Below are positions 26,743 through 35,765 of a stretch of 60,553 nt of DNA, piece by piece; positions within the stretch are counted from its first letter, which is position 1; each line of letters starts with the position of its first letter. The stretch is taken from NCBI GenBank assembly GCA_049975245.1, contig JBNGDB010000014.1:1-60553 (forward strand), given 5' to 3'. The DNA is from UBA117 sp049975245 (lineage in GTDB: Archaea; Methanobacteriota; Methanobacteria; Methanobacteriales; Methanobacteriaceae). The translations under genes were made by a program, and so were the position numbers. The notes beneath the pieces were generated by a model. It saw nothing but the letters and a program-made list of their open reading frames with translations. It had not been told where the DNA came from and searched no databases.

Positions 26743-27753
26743 ATGGTATCTATAGTAAGATTAGGAAAGGAAAAAAGAACTCTAGAACATTTAAATGAAA
26801 AGTGTTTGGGATGCGGAATCTGTGTTGATATGTGTCCCACTGATTCGATAAAACTAGGCCCAGTCCTTCCTATCGCAAGAGGACTTTTGAAATCGGATTT
26901 AATTAATATCAATAAAGATACTTGTTGTTTATGCGGATTATGTGCTTTTTCATGCCCATTTAATACATTAGAATTTAAAATAAATGATTTAGATGCAAAA
27001 AATCTTCCCAATTATCCCGTCTGGAAACATGAAGCTTCTATAAAAGAAGATGAATGTATATACTGTGGAAGATGTGTTACTGCATGCCCTAAAGACGCCA
27101 TTCACTTGACAAAAAATTTTCCGAAAAGAGAAGATTTAGTATGTGGAGAAGCTGAAATAGACTTAGAAAAATGCATATTTTGTGGAATGTGTGAAGAAAT
27201 GTGCCCAGCAGACGCAATTAACATGGACCAAAATAAAAAAATAAATTCAAGTAATCCTCAAATAGCCAATAATATTGATATTGATAAGTTTAAATGCATG
27301 TACTGCGGAATTTGTAAGCGTGTCTGCCCTACCGATGCTGTAAAGGTAATCTGTACTATTTGTATGTCTCAAGATGAATTAAAAGCTCCAAAAATAAATG
27401 GAAAAATCGTTTTAGATGAAGATATATGTATCAATTGTGGTTGGTGCCAAGAAATATGTCCCGTCCAAGCAGCTGAAGTTTCTAAACCATTTGAAGGAGA
27501 AATATATCTTAAAGAAGATTTTACATGTAAAGGTGATGCTTGTCATGCCTGTGCAGATGTATGTCCTTGTAATGCAATTAGTATAGTAGATAATCGTTCC
27601 TTTATAAATCCTAAGTTTTGCGTTTTGTGCGGTGCTTGTGCCAAAGCATGCCCCCAAGAAGGAATTGTTATCAAACGCAGCGAAATAAAATTGGATAATA
27701 TCCGTTCAAAAGCTTGGGATGCCAGTTTAAATAGGCTTAAAGAACTTAACTAA
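26743..27753 (+). CDS. FwdF-like polyferredoxin, eight [4Fe-4S] motifs
   Basis: A 336-residue polyferredoxin carrying eight CxxCxxCxxxC-type motifs in tandem. They start with CLGCGICVDMCP and end with CVLCGACAKACP. The seventh is a variant with two extra residues (CKGDACHACADVC). It mirrors FwdF of the fwd operon at 35766-36824 motif for motif, including CMYCGICKRVCP and CINCGWCQEICP, so it is a paralogue. It probably wires electrons to or from a formylmethanofuran dehydrogenase or related enzyme. I start at the ATG at 26743, since AAGGA precedes it. Confidence 0.9.
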   Translation: MVSIVRLGKEKRTLEHLNEKCLGCGICVDMCPTDSIKLGPVLPIARGLLKSDLININKDTCCLCGLCAFSCPFNTLEFKINDLDAKNLPNYPVWKHEASIKEDECIYCGRCVTACPKDAIHLTKNFPKREDLVCGEAEIDLEKCIFCGMCEEMCPADAINMDQNKKINSSNPQIANNIDIDKFKCMYCGICKRVCPTDAVKVICTICMSQDELKAPKINGKIVLDEDICINCGWCQEICPVQAAEVSKPFEGEIYLKEDFTCKGDACHACADVCPCNAISIVDNRSFINPKFCVLCGACAKACPQEGIVIKRSEIKLDNIRSKAWDASLNRLKELN

Positions 27754-27926
27754 AATTTATAGTTTTTAAATTAATATTTTATTTTTTTATTACTAAATCA
27801 TTAATCATGATTAAAAGATAATGATATTCTATAAATATAGGACAAAAAATATTGAATTTGTCATTATTCAAAAGAAATATGTTCAAACTCTAGAAAAAAA
27901 TAAAAATTAAAAATTAAATGTTTATT

Positions 27927-28136
27927 CTATTTTTTAGCAATCATTACTTCACTAGACTTAATTACAGCTACTACTTTATCCCCTTGTTTTAGACCTAAGT
28001 CTTTAACTGCTTCTTTAGTTATAGTTGCAGTAATTTCTCCAGGCCCTTCTATCTTAACTTTTACCGTAGCCGTAACCATTCCTTCATTTAGTTCTTTAAT
28101 TCTTCCCTCTAACATGTTTCTAGCGCTAATTTTCAT
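27927..28136 (-). CDS. Molybdate/tungstate-binding Mop (TOBE) protein
   Basis: A 69-residue single TOBE domain beginning MKISARNMLEGRI, the hallmark of molbindins, which store molybdate or tungstate oxyanions in the cytoplasm. The glycine- and charge-rich core reads EGPGEITATITKEAVKDLGL. I take the ATG at 28136, with GGAGG eight bases upstream; the frame extends to 28151 across that site. It is divergent from the tungstate importer genes, consistent with oxyanion buffering. Confidence 0.9.
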   Translation of the reverse strand: MKISARNMLEGRIKELNEGMVTATVKVKIEGPGEITATITKEAVKDLGLKQGDKVVAVIKSSEVMIAKK

Positions 28137-28275
28137 TTCAAATTCCTCCATAATTATTTTGTTTTTAATTGTTAAAAAATTTTTTTAAAATTTATATTTT
28201 TCTGTCTTGATGAAGTCGATAAGATTATATGTGCAGATCGATATAGTAATTTTAAGGATAAAGGAGGTAAAAATA

Positions 28276-29163
28276 TTGAATAATAAAGCAGTTGCAGGCA
28301 TAATAATAGCAGTAATAGCACTGATAGCCGTAAGTGCCTTTGCTATGAATGGCGGCTTCTCAGAAAAACAAGTATTGCGTATATCAACAACTACTAGTCT
28401 AGAAGATACTGGGCTCCTTGATGAATTGGAGAAAACCTTTGAAAGAAAATATCCCAATATCGACGTGCAAATCGTATCGGCAGGAACAGGAATAGCTTTA
28501 GAATATGGGAAAAAAGGCGATGCAGATCTGGTAATAGTGCATGATAAAAAAAGAGAGACAGAATTTGTAAATGAAGGCTACGGCACCAAAAGATATCCCT
28601 TTGCATACAATTACTTCTATATTATCGGCCCAGCCAGTGACCCTGCTAAAATAAAAGGCATGACCAATGCTACTCAAGCTTTTGATACAATTATGAAGGC
28701 TGGTGAAGCTGATCCAAACTTAGTTAAATTTGTATCTAGAGGAGACAATTCAGGAACTAATTCCAGAGAGATAAAAATTTGGAATAATACTGGAGCCGAC
28801 TACAATAATGCCATTAACGGATCAGATTGGTACATAGAAACAGGTAAAGGAATGGGAGACACATTAATCATCGCCAATGAAAAACAGGCATATACACTTT
28901 CTGATTCAGGTACTTTCCTTGCTTTTAAGGGAGATATAAGCTTGGTTCCCTATGTAACCACTGGTAAAGATCTATTAAATGTTTATAGTGCCATACCAGT
29001 TAACCCGGAAAAAATAGAAGGGGTCAATAATGATGCAGCCATGAAATTTGTAGATTTCTTGTTATCTCAAGAAGGTCAAGAATTTATAGGCGAATATGGC
29101 AAAGAAAAGTATGGTCAAACCCTTTTTACCCCGCTATTTGGTAAAAGCGAACCAGCTAGCTAA
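28276..29163 (+). CDS. tupA: Tungstate ABC transporter substrate-binding protein TupA
   Basis: A 295-residue binding protein with an N-terminal membrane anchor (AVAGIIIAVIALIAVSAFAM). The mature protein starts VLRISTTTSLEDTGLLDEL, with the TTTS motif of TupA-type tungstate binders, followed by VSAGTGIALEYGKKGDADL and SRGDNSGTNSREI. I start at the TTG at 28276 because GGAGGT lies eight bases upstream; a longer frame from 28207 lacks a site. First gene of tupABC. Tungstate feeds the fwd enzyme encoded nearby. Confidence 0.93.
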   Translation: MNNKAVAGIIIAVIALIAVSAFAMNGGFSEKQVLRISTTTSLEDTGLLDELEKTFERKYPNIDVQIVSAGTGIALEYGKKGDADLVIVHDKKRETEFVNEGYGTKRYPFAYNYFYIIGPASDPAKIKGMTNATQAFDTIMKAGEADPNLVKFVSRGDNSGTNSREIKIWNNTGADYNNAINGSDWYIETGKGMGDTLIIANEKQAYTLSDSGTFLAFKGDISLVPYVTTGKDLLNVYSAIPVNPEKIEGVNNDAAMKFVDFLLSQEGQEFIGEYGKEKYGQTLFTPLFGKSEPAS

Positions 29164-29233
29164 TTGAATTTTCAGTAAAATATATAGTATATGGGGTTCA
29201 ACACTCCATATATATTCTATTTTTGGTGATTTA

Positions 29234-29920
29234 GTGAACGAAGTAATAAACGGTATTTTTCAAGCGATCAATCTCATATTCACATTAAATCCGGAACTAA
29301 TAGAAATTACTACTAGGACACTGTATATATCACTTTCTTCCACATTTTTTGCTGCGTTAATAGCTATTCCAATTGGAGGTTTAATTCATTTTAAAAAATT
29401 TAAAGGAAAAAGAAGCTTAATAAATCTTATTCAGACACTCTATAGCCTTCCTACAGTTATTGTAGGTCTTTTCGTATTTTTATTACTATCACGTTCCGGT
29501 ATTTTCGGCAGTTTACAATTACTTTTCACCCCAACCGGAATGATAATTGGGCAAACTATTCTCATTTTCCCCATAGTTATGGGTTTTACTATAACTGCAC
29601 TTAAAACCGTGGGCTTAGACATAAACGACTTGGCTAGATCTTTAGGGGCTAGTGAATATCAAACTCTATATACCATTATGAGAGAAGCCAAATATGCCAT
29701 TATGGCAGCAGTTATTTTAGGATTTGGAAGAGCTATATCAGAAGTTGGAGTAGCCCTTATGATAGGAGGGAATATTAGAGGATTTACACGAGTAATAACA
29801 ACCACCATCTCACTTGAAACCTCAAAAGGAAATATAGAACTTTCTATAGCATTGGGAATAATCCTACTGGGCATAGCTCTTATTATAAATATAATTCTCA
29901 ACCAGATCCAGGAGAAGTAA
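29234..29920 (+). CDS. tupB: Tungstate ABC transporter permease TupB
   Basis: A 228-residue permease with five or six membrane helices and the cytoplasmic coupling motif DLARSLGASEYQTLYTIMRE (EAA loop). The GTG start has GGTGAT three bases upstream. The family stretch LYSLPTVIVGLFVFLLLSRS is present. It follows tupA by about 70 bases and precedes tupC by four. Confidence 0.93.
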   Translation: MNEVINGIFQAINLIFTLNPELIEITTRTLYISLSSTFFAALIAIPIGGLIHFKKFKGKRSLINLIQTLYSLPTVIVGLFVFLLLSRSGIFGSLQLLFTPTGMIIGQTILIFPIVMGFTITALKTVGLDINDLARSLGASEYQTLYTIMREAKYAIMAAVILGFGRAISEVGVALMIGGNIRGFTRVITTTISLETSKGNIELSIALGIILLGIALIINIILNQIQEK

Positions 29921-29923
29921 AAT

Positions 29924-30991
29924 ATGAATTTAGTTGAACTTAACAGAATTTCCAAAAATTATCAAGGAAAAGAAGTCCTAAAAGATATAAATTTAACAGT
30001 CCCCAAAGGAATGAATTTAGGACTAATTGGACCAACTGGCTGTGGAAAAACAACTCTTTTGCGTTTAATTGATTTATTAGAAAAACCATCCTCAGGGGAT
30101 ATTATATTTAATGGAAAAAAAGTAAATGATTCTTCAAAAAAGGAAAAAATGGATATAAGAAGAAAAATTGGTATGGTATTCCAGAAACCGGTTGTATTTA
30201 GAGGTAGTGTATATGAAAATGTGATCTATGGACTTAAAGTTAGAGGTCATGATATTGAATTGCTTGAAAATAACATAAATAGAACATTGGAATTTCTTGG
30301 CCTAAAAGGATATGAAAAACGCAATGCATCTAGTCTCTCTGGAGGTGAAACTCAAAGGGTGGCTTTAGCCCGAGCTTTAATAACTGAACCAGAATTATTG
30401 CTTCTGGACGAACCAACAGCCAATTTAGATCCTATTTCCACCGAAAAGATTGAAAAAATTATTTCTGATCTTCGCAAAAAAGATGTTACCATCATAATGG
30501 CCACCCATGACTTAGTTCAAGGTCAACGTCTTTCTGACGAAATAGCAATATTAAATAAAAAAATATTTCAAATAGATATCCCTGAAAATGTTTTTAGAAA
30601 ACCTAATCATAAATTTGTTGCTGATTTTGTAGGTGTTAAAAATGTGATAAAAGGTGATGCAATTATCAGCCCTGGAGGTTTGACCACCGTAAAAAAAGAG
30701 GATATTTCCATCTATTCTTCTACTCCTGCAGAAGGTGAAGTTTACGTGAGCATTAGACCAGAAGATATTACTATATCTCTCGAAAGAGTGGAAACAAGTG
30801 CATTGAATAAATTAGAAGGAAAAGTTAAACAGATAAAAGATGTGGGATCTTTAATCCATTTAAAAATTGCAGTAGCTAATGAGATTTTTATAGTTTATAT
30901 GACCCGAAAGTCATTCATAGATATGAATATAACACTTGGAACTCCGTTATGGTTAGAATTCAAAGCATCTGCTGTCCATCTTTTTCAATAA
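29924..30991 (+). CDS. tupC: Tungstate ABC transporter ATPase TupC with TOBE domain
   Basis: A 355-residue ATPase. Walker A is GPTGCGKTT, the signature SLSGGETQRVALARAL, and Walker B ELLLLDEPTANLDP. A C-terminal extension of about 110 residues has the regulatory TOBE fold (EVYVSIRPEDITI), which in oxyanion importers can bind the anion and switch off transport. It is coupled to tupB. Tungstate rather than molybdate is inferred from the TupA-type binding protein. Confidence 0.92.
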   Translation: MNLVELNRISKNYQGKEVLKDINLTVPKGMNLGLIGPTGCGKTTLLRLIDLLEKPSSGDIIFNGKKVNDSSKKEKMDIRRKIGMVFQKPVVFRGSVYENVIYGLKVRGHDIELLENNINRTLEFLGLKGYEKRNASSLSGGETQRVALARALITEPELLLLDEPTANLDPISTEKIEKIISDLRKKDVTIIMATHDLVQGQRLSDEIAILNKKIFQIDIPENVFRKPNHKFVADFVGVKNVIKGDAIISPGGLTTVKKEDISIYSSTPAEGEVYVSIRPEDITISLERVETSALNKLEGKVKQIKDVGSLIHLKIAVANEIFIVYMTRKSFIDMNITLGTPLWLEFKASAVHLFQ

Positions 30992-31210
30992 TCACGTCTA
31001 TAGATAGTTGGTTGTTTTTAAAATTAATTTTTTAATTATTAGTTGTTAAAATATCTACAGATTTTAAACTAACTATTCATATTATGGAATTGATTTTGAT
31101 AAGTACTAATTTAATTAGTGATAGTTTTAATATGATGAAACTACAACTATTAAAACCTAAATAAATAGAATAAAATGTATATTTCTAGTTAATTAAATTA
31201 ATAAAATTCA

Positions 31211-31244
31211 AAAAAAATAAGATTAAGCCCATTTGGGCTAATCT
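31211..31244 (-). terminator. Hairpin plus T-run after the fwd operon
   Basis: Read leftward, AGATTAGCCCA pairs with TGGGCTTAATCT across a two-base loop, with one bulge. It is followed at once by TTATTTTTTTT. It lies 12 bases beyond the fwdB stop, so it looks like the operon terminator. Confidence 0.75.
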
Positions 31245-31256
31245 GAATTTTAGTAA

Positions 31257-32555
31257 CTATTTGGATGCTTGTATTTCTCTGACTTTTTCCATTAATTTTT
31301 CCAGAATTTCCTTATCCGTCAGTAGATCAGAATTAACTACTTTTTTCATCCTGATTGGCACACCTTCCATTCTATATGCAGTACCTTCTGCTTCCATACC
31401 TACTATTGCTGGTGGAATTATAATGTCTGATAATTCAGTGGTTGGTGTTCGGTGCGGTTCGATTGCTATAACTGGAATTTCAGTCATGGTTTCCAATGCT
31501 TTTTGAGGGAAGTGTGCACCGGGATCTGAAGCAATAACCATCATTGCATCGGCTTCTTTGTTTTGAAGCTGATCATTTGCTCCCGTTTCCCCTGGGTTAT
31601 ATCTAGGATATTTTGCAGAGAAATCTATACAATAAGGATATCCGCTCTCCCATGTAGCCACTTGATTGAATCCCGTCACATTGTAGTGACCTCTCATTGG
31701 TATGAGGGTGAATTTTCCATAGGCATTTAAGTCCTGTACCAACATAATGGCTGTGTCGATGTTTCTGTGTTTTCCACGACTGTGAGTTATGCCCATCCCG
31801 AAGAATAAAATACCAAATTGAGCATTTTTAAGTAATTCAACAGCTTCTAATATTTCTTCTTTAGGTATACCTGCTACTTCGTCGTATAGAATATCTTTAC
31901 CAAAAAGAGCTGCCCTCATAGCATCTAGTAGTTCATAATCTCTATCCCAATCTAGCTGTAAATGTATATCTGCTAATTTTGATGTATCACTATTTCTAGG
32001 ATCTACCACTATTATTGTCCTGTCAGATCTTCCCCTTTCTCTGAAAAATCCTCTAGCATATAAATTTCTGGACATGTGTCTTGGATGTGCATGGAATGGA
32101 TTGCATCCCCAATATACAACTACATCTGCACGGTTTTTAACTTCTCCAAATGTGCAGATAGGATATCCTACATCTTGAAGTGCCAGTACAGACGGCCCGT
32201 GACATACAGAGGCTGTATTATCTATTATTGCACCTGTATCTTCTGCTAACTCCATACCTACGGCTTGGGCATCACAATCTGTACAACTCCATCCATACAT
32301 TAATGGTCTTTTAGATTCGGCCAGAATCTCTGCAGCTTTTTGAATGGCTTCTTCATAGGTTGTTTCTACGAATTCGCCGTCTTTACGTATCATTGGTGTC
32401 TTATATCTCATTGCACCTTCAGCGTGAACAAATTTACTATGTCCAATTCGGCAAGCATTTATTGTACCTACAATCTCACCATCTTCTACTTTACAGATGA
32501 TGTCATCACATAGGGTTCCGCAAAATGGACAAACAACATTTTTTACGAGTTCCAC
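31257..32555 (-). CDS. fwdB: Tungsten formylmethanofuran dehydrogenase subunit B
   Basis: The catalytic subunit that reduces CO2 to formate at a tungsten-pterin site, the first step of methanogenesis. The 432-residue protein has the N-terminal [4Fe-4S] motif CPFCGTLC and a ligand cysteine in NACRIGH. The metal-ligand cysteine is in ASVCHGPS at position 118, the same number reported for the structurally studied FwdB, so this is a cysteine and not a selenocysteine form. The GTG start has GGAGGG upstream. It is the last gene of fwdHFGDACB. Confidence 0.95.
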   Translation of the reverse strand: MELVKNVVCPFCGTLCDDIICKVEDGEIVGTINACRIGHSKFVHAEGAMRYKTPMIRKDGEFVETTYEEAIQKAAEILAESKRPLMYGWSCTDCDAQAVGMELAEDTGAIIDNTASVCHGPSVLALQDVGYPICTFGEVKNRADVVVYWGCNPFHAHPRHMSRNLYARGFFRERGRSDRTIIVVDPRNSDTSKLADIHLQLDWDRDYELLDAMRAALFGKDILYDEVAGIPKEEILEAVELLKNAQFGILFFGMGITHSRGKHRNIDTAIMLVQDLNAYGKFTLIPMRGHYNVTGFNQVATWESGYPYCIDFSAKYPRYNPGETGANDQLQNKEADAMMVIASDPGAHFPQKALETMTEIPVIAIEPHRTPTTELSDIIIPPAIVGMEAEGTAYRMEGVPIRMKKVVNSDLLTDKEILEKLMEKVREIQASK

Positions 32556-32572
32556 AATAATCCCTCCATAGT

Positions 32573-33385
32573 TTAGGGAGCAATATGACCATTTCCTGCT
32601 ACTGCAGCATATACGGTCCCTTTTGCCCCTTTAATCGCATGATCACCTTCAAATTTATAAAATGATCCTGGTATAACTTCTCCATCTATTTCTATGTCTT
32701 TTTCAACTCCGAGAAATGTGAATCCTGATAAGAATTCATCCATTACTCCTTTAACGACAATGGTACCGCCGGCCATTTCTCCGCCAGCTCTAGCAACGAC
32801 ATTACCTTCAATGATCAGAGTTCCATTATTCATGTGTACTCCTGGCATTATGGCAACATTGCCTTTTATTACCATTTTTCCACCATTCATATATTCGGCA
32901 ATTTCATTACCTACGTTACCGTATACAGTAATTTTACCGCCGCTCATACCTCTCCAATCACCACGGTATGATGATCCAACATAGTCACCTGCGTTACCCA
33001 TTATAGTTAGTTCTCCACCTCGCATATCTTGACCAGCCCATGAACCTGCGTTTCCTTCGACGGTAATTTTACCGCCTTTCATTTCAACACCCACATACAT
33101 GTTGACGTTTCCTTTTACATGAATTTCACCACTAGTCATAGCCTGACCTATTCTTTTAGTGTTATAAACGTTTCCATCAATAATAATTGTGGTTTCTGAT
33201 GGCAAACTGCCGGATTCGCCTTCGACTTCAAAAAAATCAGATATTGGAACCATGCTGTTTCCATATCTTAAATTTAAATTATTAATTTCATCAAGAGTTT
33301 TCCCAGCGAAAACATCAGGAGTTATAGATTCCGCTTCTAAAGGTACTTTTGGTTGTTCTTTAGGTGTTAATATTATTTCACTCAT
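32573..33385 (-). CDS. fwdC: Formylmethanofuran dehydrogenase subunit C
   Basis: A 270-residue right-handed beta-helix subunit related to the C-terminal domain of glutamate synthase. Turn repeats such as MRGGELTIMGNAGDYVGSSY, MSGGKITVYGNVG and MNGGKMVIKGNV are evident. It holds the enzyme together between FwdA and FwdB. The ATG has GGGGTGAT upstream and overlaps the fwdA stop by four bases. Confidence 0.95.
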   Translation of the reverse strand: MSEIILTPKEQPKVPLEAESITPDVFAGKTLDEINNLNLRYGNSMVPISDFFEVEGESGSLPSETTIIIDGNVYNTKRIGQAMTSGEIHVKGNVNMYVGVEMKGGKITVEGNAGSWAGQDMRGGELTIMGNAGDYVGSSYRGDWRGMSGGKITVYGNVGNEIAEYMNGGKMVIKGNVAIMPGVHMNNGTLIIEGNVVARAGGEMAGGTIVVKGVMDEFLSGFTFLGVEKDIEIDGEVIPGSFYKFEGDHAIKGAKGTVYAAVAGNGHIAP

Positions 33386-35097
33386 AACATCACCCCTTTA
33401 ACTGGAGTTGATCTTGGAAGATATTCCTCTTGTACCGGATAATTTTGGAAGTTAACAGAATAATATTGTTTAAATATTCTTTCTACTTCACTTAATACTT
33501 CATTGTAGATTGTTTCATCAGTTTGGGTATCTACCCAGTAAGTTCTTCCATGAAGCTTTGTGTTTACTACAGCTCCATCTTTGACTACCATTTCTCCATC
33601 TTTGAATACGTAATCTGCTTTTTGAAGTGCGGCTTCAAGCGCCATGTATTCATTAGAGGGGTCTTGTGTTTCTGGGTTGAAGTTGTAGATTGCCACATCA
33701 GCATCTGCACCAATACCTATGTGACCTTTAGTGTCACTAAGTCCTAATACTTTAGCTGCGGTTGCTCTTGTTATTTGAGCAATTTCATAGAACGAATATT
33801 CACGATCAATTGTAGCTATGCTACTCTTTCTTTGCGCCCATTTATGTACTTGATTTTCGATTAAGTCTGTTCTGTAAGGTTCACTCATTAACCAAGATAT
33901 AACTCTTGGGTATCTGGTAAATGGTCCTGCATTCGGACTGTCTGTGGTTAAACATACTTTGCTTGGATCGTTAATTAATAAGAAGAGTTCTAATCCAATT
34001 GCCCATTGAACAGCAGGCACTGGTCCACGTGGTGAATAAATAAATGGAACTACTCCTGAACCTGTTTCTAGTTCTACATCACAGTTAGCCCACTTTAATC
34101 CATTTAATGAGTGAAGATCGTATTCCATTGGACCGTCTGCAGTCATGGTGGTTGTTTCATCGAGTGTAACTTGCCCTACATCAATAACAATGTGATCATT
34201 TTTATTAACGTAATCTGCTACAGTTGGAGCTTCGGATACGAAATCTCTCCAGTTAGATCCGCCATAACTGTGGAATTGTACATGAGTTGCATAGACAACA
34301 GTATCTCTACTGCCGGTTACTGGATCAACTTTTATTCCTTTTGGCACGTCAAATGATTTCAAGGTGGTTTCATAATTTCCAGGGTGTCCTAAGTCATTAC
34401 AATGTAAATGTATAGAATGTGGTAATCTTAACATTTCATTTACTTCGGCTAATCCTCTAATGATTTCGGCTCCAGTAATATCAAAGTATGGTACTGGATC
34501 ATCTGCTCCGTGAACATTTCCACCCCAAGCCCACGCTTCTGTTCCTCCGGGGTTAACTATTTTTATGGTATAACCTTTGGTGGCCTTTAAAAGCCATGAA
34601 GCATATGCTGCACATTTATCAATATCTCCCTCTTTTAAGTATTCCATTATAAACCAATTATTACCAAACAATGGGAAAGCAGCATGGTCTATTATGGGTG
34701 TGTCATGGAATTCTTCGTGAGTGTGCCTTGCAAGTAGTGGAGGCATGGCTGCTTCCATTGCTGTAGTATAACCCATTTGTGCATATCTGTACCCTGTCAT
34801 AAAGGTTGATGGGACAGAGAATCCACTTCCTGCTCTTCGTCCACCTCCTGATTCTACATCTTTTTTACTGTCTTCTGGACGGTACATCCTGCCCACGTTA
34901 ACTTTAGCACCTGCTATATGAGCATGAGAATCCACACCTCCGGGCATGACTATTTTTCCAGAAGCATCGATAATTTTAGCATTAGATTCATCTACACTAT
35001 CCACAATTTTACCATCTTTAATGCTGATGTCCATTTTTTCTCCATCTACATTATTTAGTGGACAATAAATATTTCCGTTTTTTATTATGTATTCCAA
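33382..35097 (-). CDS. fwdA: Formylmethanofuran dehydrogenase subunit A
   Basis: A 571-residue amidohydrolase that condenses the formate made by FwdB with methanofuran. The binuclear metal site begins with the HxH pair in GGVDSHAHIAG (His 58 and 60). Lys179 in GYTIKIVNPG fits the carboxylated bridging lysine of this family, and TTDSPNAGP carries the later aspartate. The start is a TTG with AGGAGG eight bases upstream. The length is that of known FwdA. Confidence 0.95.
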   Translation of the reverse strand: MEYIIKNGNIYCPLNNVDGEKMDISIKDGKIVDSVDESNAKIIDASGKIVMPGGVDSHAHIAGAKVNVGRMYRPEDSKKDVESGGGRRAGSGFSVPSTFMTGYRYAQMGYTTAMEAAMPPLLARHTHEEFHDTPIIDHAAFPLFGNNWFIMEYLKEGDIDKCAAYASWLLKATKGYTIKIVNPGGTEAWAWGGNVHGADDPVPYFDITGAEIIRGLAEVNEMLRLPHSIHLHCNDLGHPGNYETTLKSFDVPKGIKVDPVTGSRDTVVYATHVQFHSYGGSNWRDFVSEAPTVADYVNKNDHIVIDVGQVTLDETTTMTADGPMEYDLHSLNGLKWANCDVELETGSGVVPFIYSPRGPVPAVQWAIGLELFLLINDPSKVCLTTDSPNAGPFTRYPRVISWLMSEPYRTDLIENQVHKWAQRKSSIATIDREYSFYEIAQITRATAAKVLGLSDTKGHIGIGADADVAIYNFNPETQDPSNEYMALEAALQKADYVFKDGEMVVKDGAVVNTKLHGRTYWVDTQTDETIYNEVLSEVERIFKQYYSVNFQNYPVQEEYLPRSTPVKGVML

Positions 35098-35117
35098 TGA
35101 AAATCCTCCTAAGATTT

Positions 35118-35501
35118 TTAAAATTTACCGTATACTTTCATAAGAGTTGGCATATCTAAAACTTCTTCAGAAGTTGGATTAACAACTACTGGAACATTTT
35201 TAAAACTAGGAGTTGCTGTTGAATCTGTATTTGGACGTATAACGCGATTAGCCCAAGGACCCATAGGGATATAGATCATTCCTTTAGGTAATGTCTCTTT
35301 GGTAAGTACAACTTTTACTACAACATCACCAAATTCAGATTCGACTTTTATGTTGTCTCCTTCGCTTATAGATAGCTCATCAAGTTGTTCTTTGTTCATG
35401 TGACATATTGCTGCTGCGTCCACATACATTTTCAAATCTTTACCAGATTCTATAGCTTGTCCCTGCCATACAGTTCTACCTGTGTTCAAATTGAAAATCA
35501 T
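35118..35501 (-). CDS. fwdD: Formylmethanofuran dehydrogenase subunit D
   Basis: A 127-residue molybdopterin-dinucleotide-binding beta-barrel domain, equivalent to the C-terminal domain of formate dehydrogenases and split off as its own subunit. Marks are CHMNKEQLDELSISEGD and PMGPWANRVI. I use the ATG at 35501, which has GGAGG upstream and overlaps the fwdG stop (ATGA); a longer frame to 35537 has no site. Confidence 0.93.
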   Translation of the reverse strand: MIFNLNTGRTVWQGQAIESGKDLKMYVDAAAICHMNKEQLDELSISEGDNIKVESEFGDVVVKVVLTKETLPKGMIYIPMGPWANRVIRPNTDSTATPSFKNVPVVVNPTSEEVLDMPTLMKVYGKF

Positions 35502-35746
35502 TTTATTTCCTCCAATCTTATAGCTTCTACTGGACAAGATTCAACACAAGTACCACATTTTCCACAAAGTTCATCTTGTTTTAGCTGTATTTCGCCGTCT
35601 TCTACAATCATGATAATATCAACTTCATCAGTTGGTCCTTTTCCACCTGCAACTTCTGGGCTGTTTAGAGAGTTTACAGGACATGCTATTACGCAGTTTC
35701 CGCAACCATGACAAAGTTCTGGATATACTACAAGTCCAATTGTCAT
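35498..35746 (-). CDS. fwdG: Formylmethanofuran dehydrogenase ferredoxin subunit G
   Basis: An 82-residue ferredoxin with two [4Fe-4S] motifs, CHGCGNCVIACP and CGKCGTCVESCP. It would hand electrons from the FwdF polyferredoxin towards FwdB. GGAGG lies upstream of the ATG. It overlaps fwdD by four bases. Confidence 0.93.
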   Translation of the reverse strand: MTIGLVVYPELCHGCGNCVIACPVNSLNSPEVAGGKGPTDEVDIIMIVEDGEIQLKQDELCGKCGTCVESCPVEAIRLEEIK

Positions 35747-35765
35747 TTATTTACCTCCAAATTAA

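Noticed and set aside
27801..27814. Palindrome TTAATCATGATTAA between two convergent genes
   Set aside because: Short, AT-rich and in a convergent spacer; it may assist termination, but there is too little to call.
22912..28243. Shared ATCGATAT word before the importer, the polyferredoxin operon and tupA
   Set aside because: By base composition several chance copies are expected in the window, so three are not convincing.
31075..31140. Imperfect long inverted repeat after tupC, with ACTAAT-TTA-ATTAGT at its centre
   Set aside because: Arms are imperfect and AT-rich; a structured RNA could not be supported by eye.
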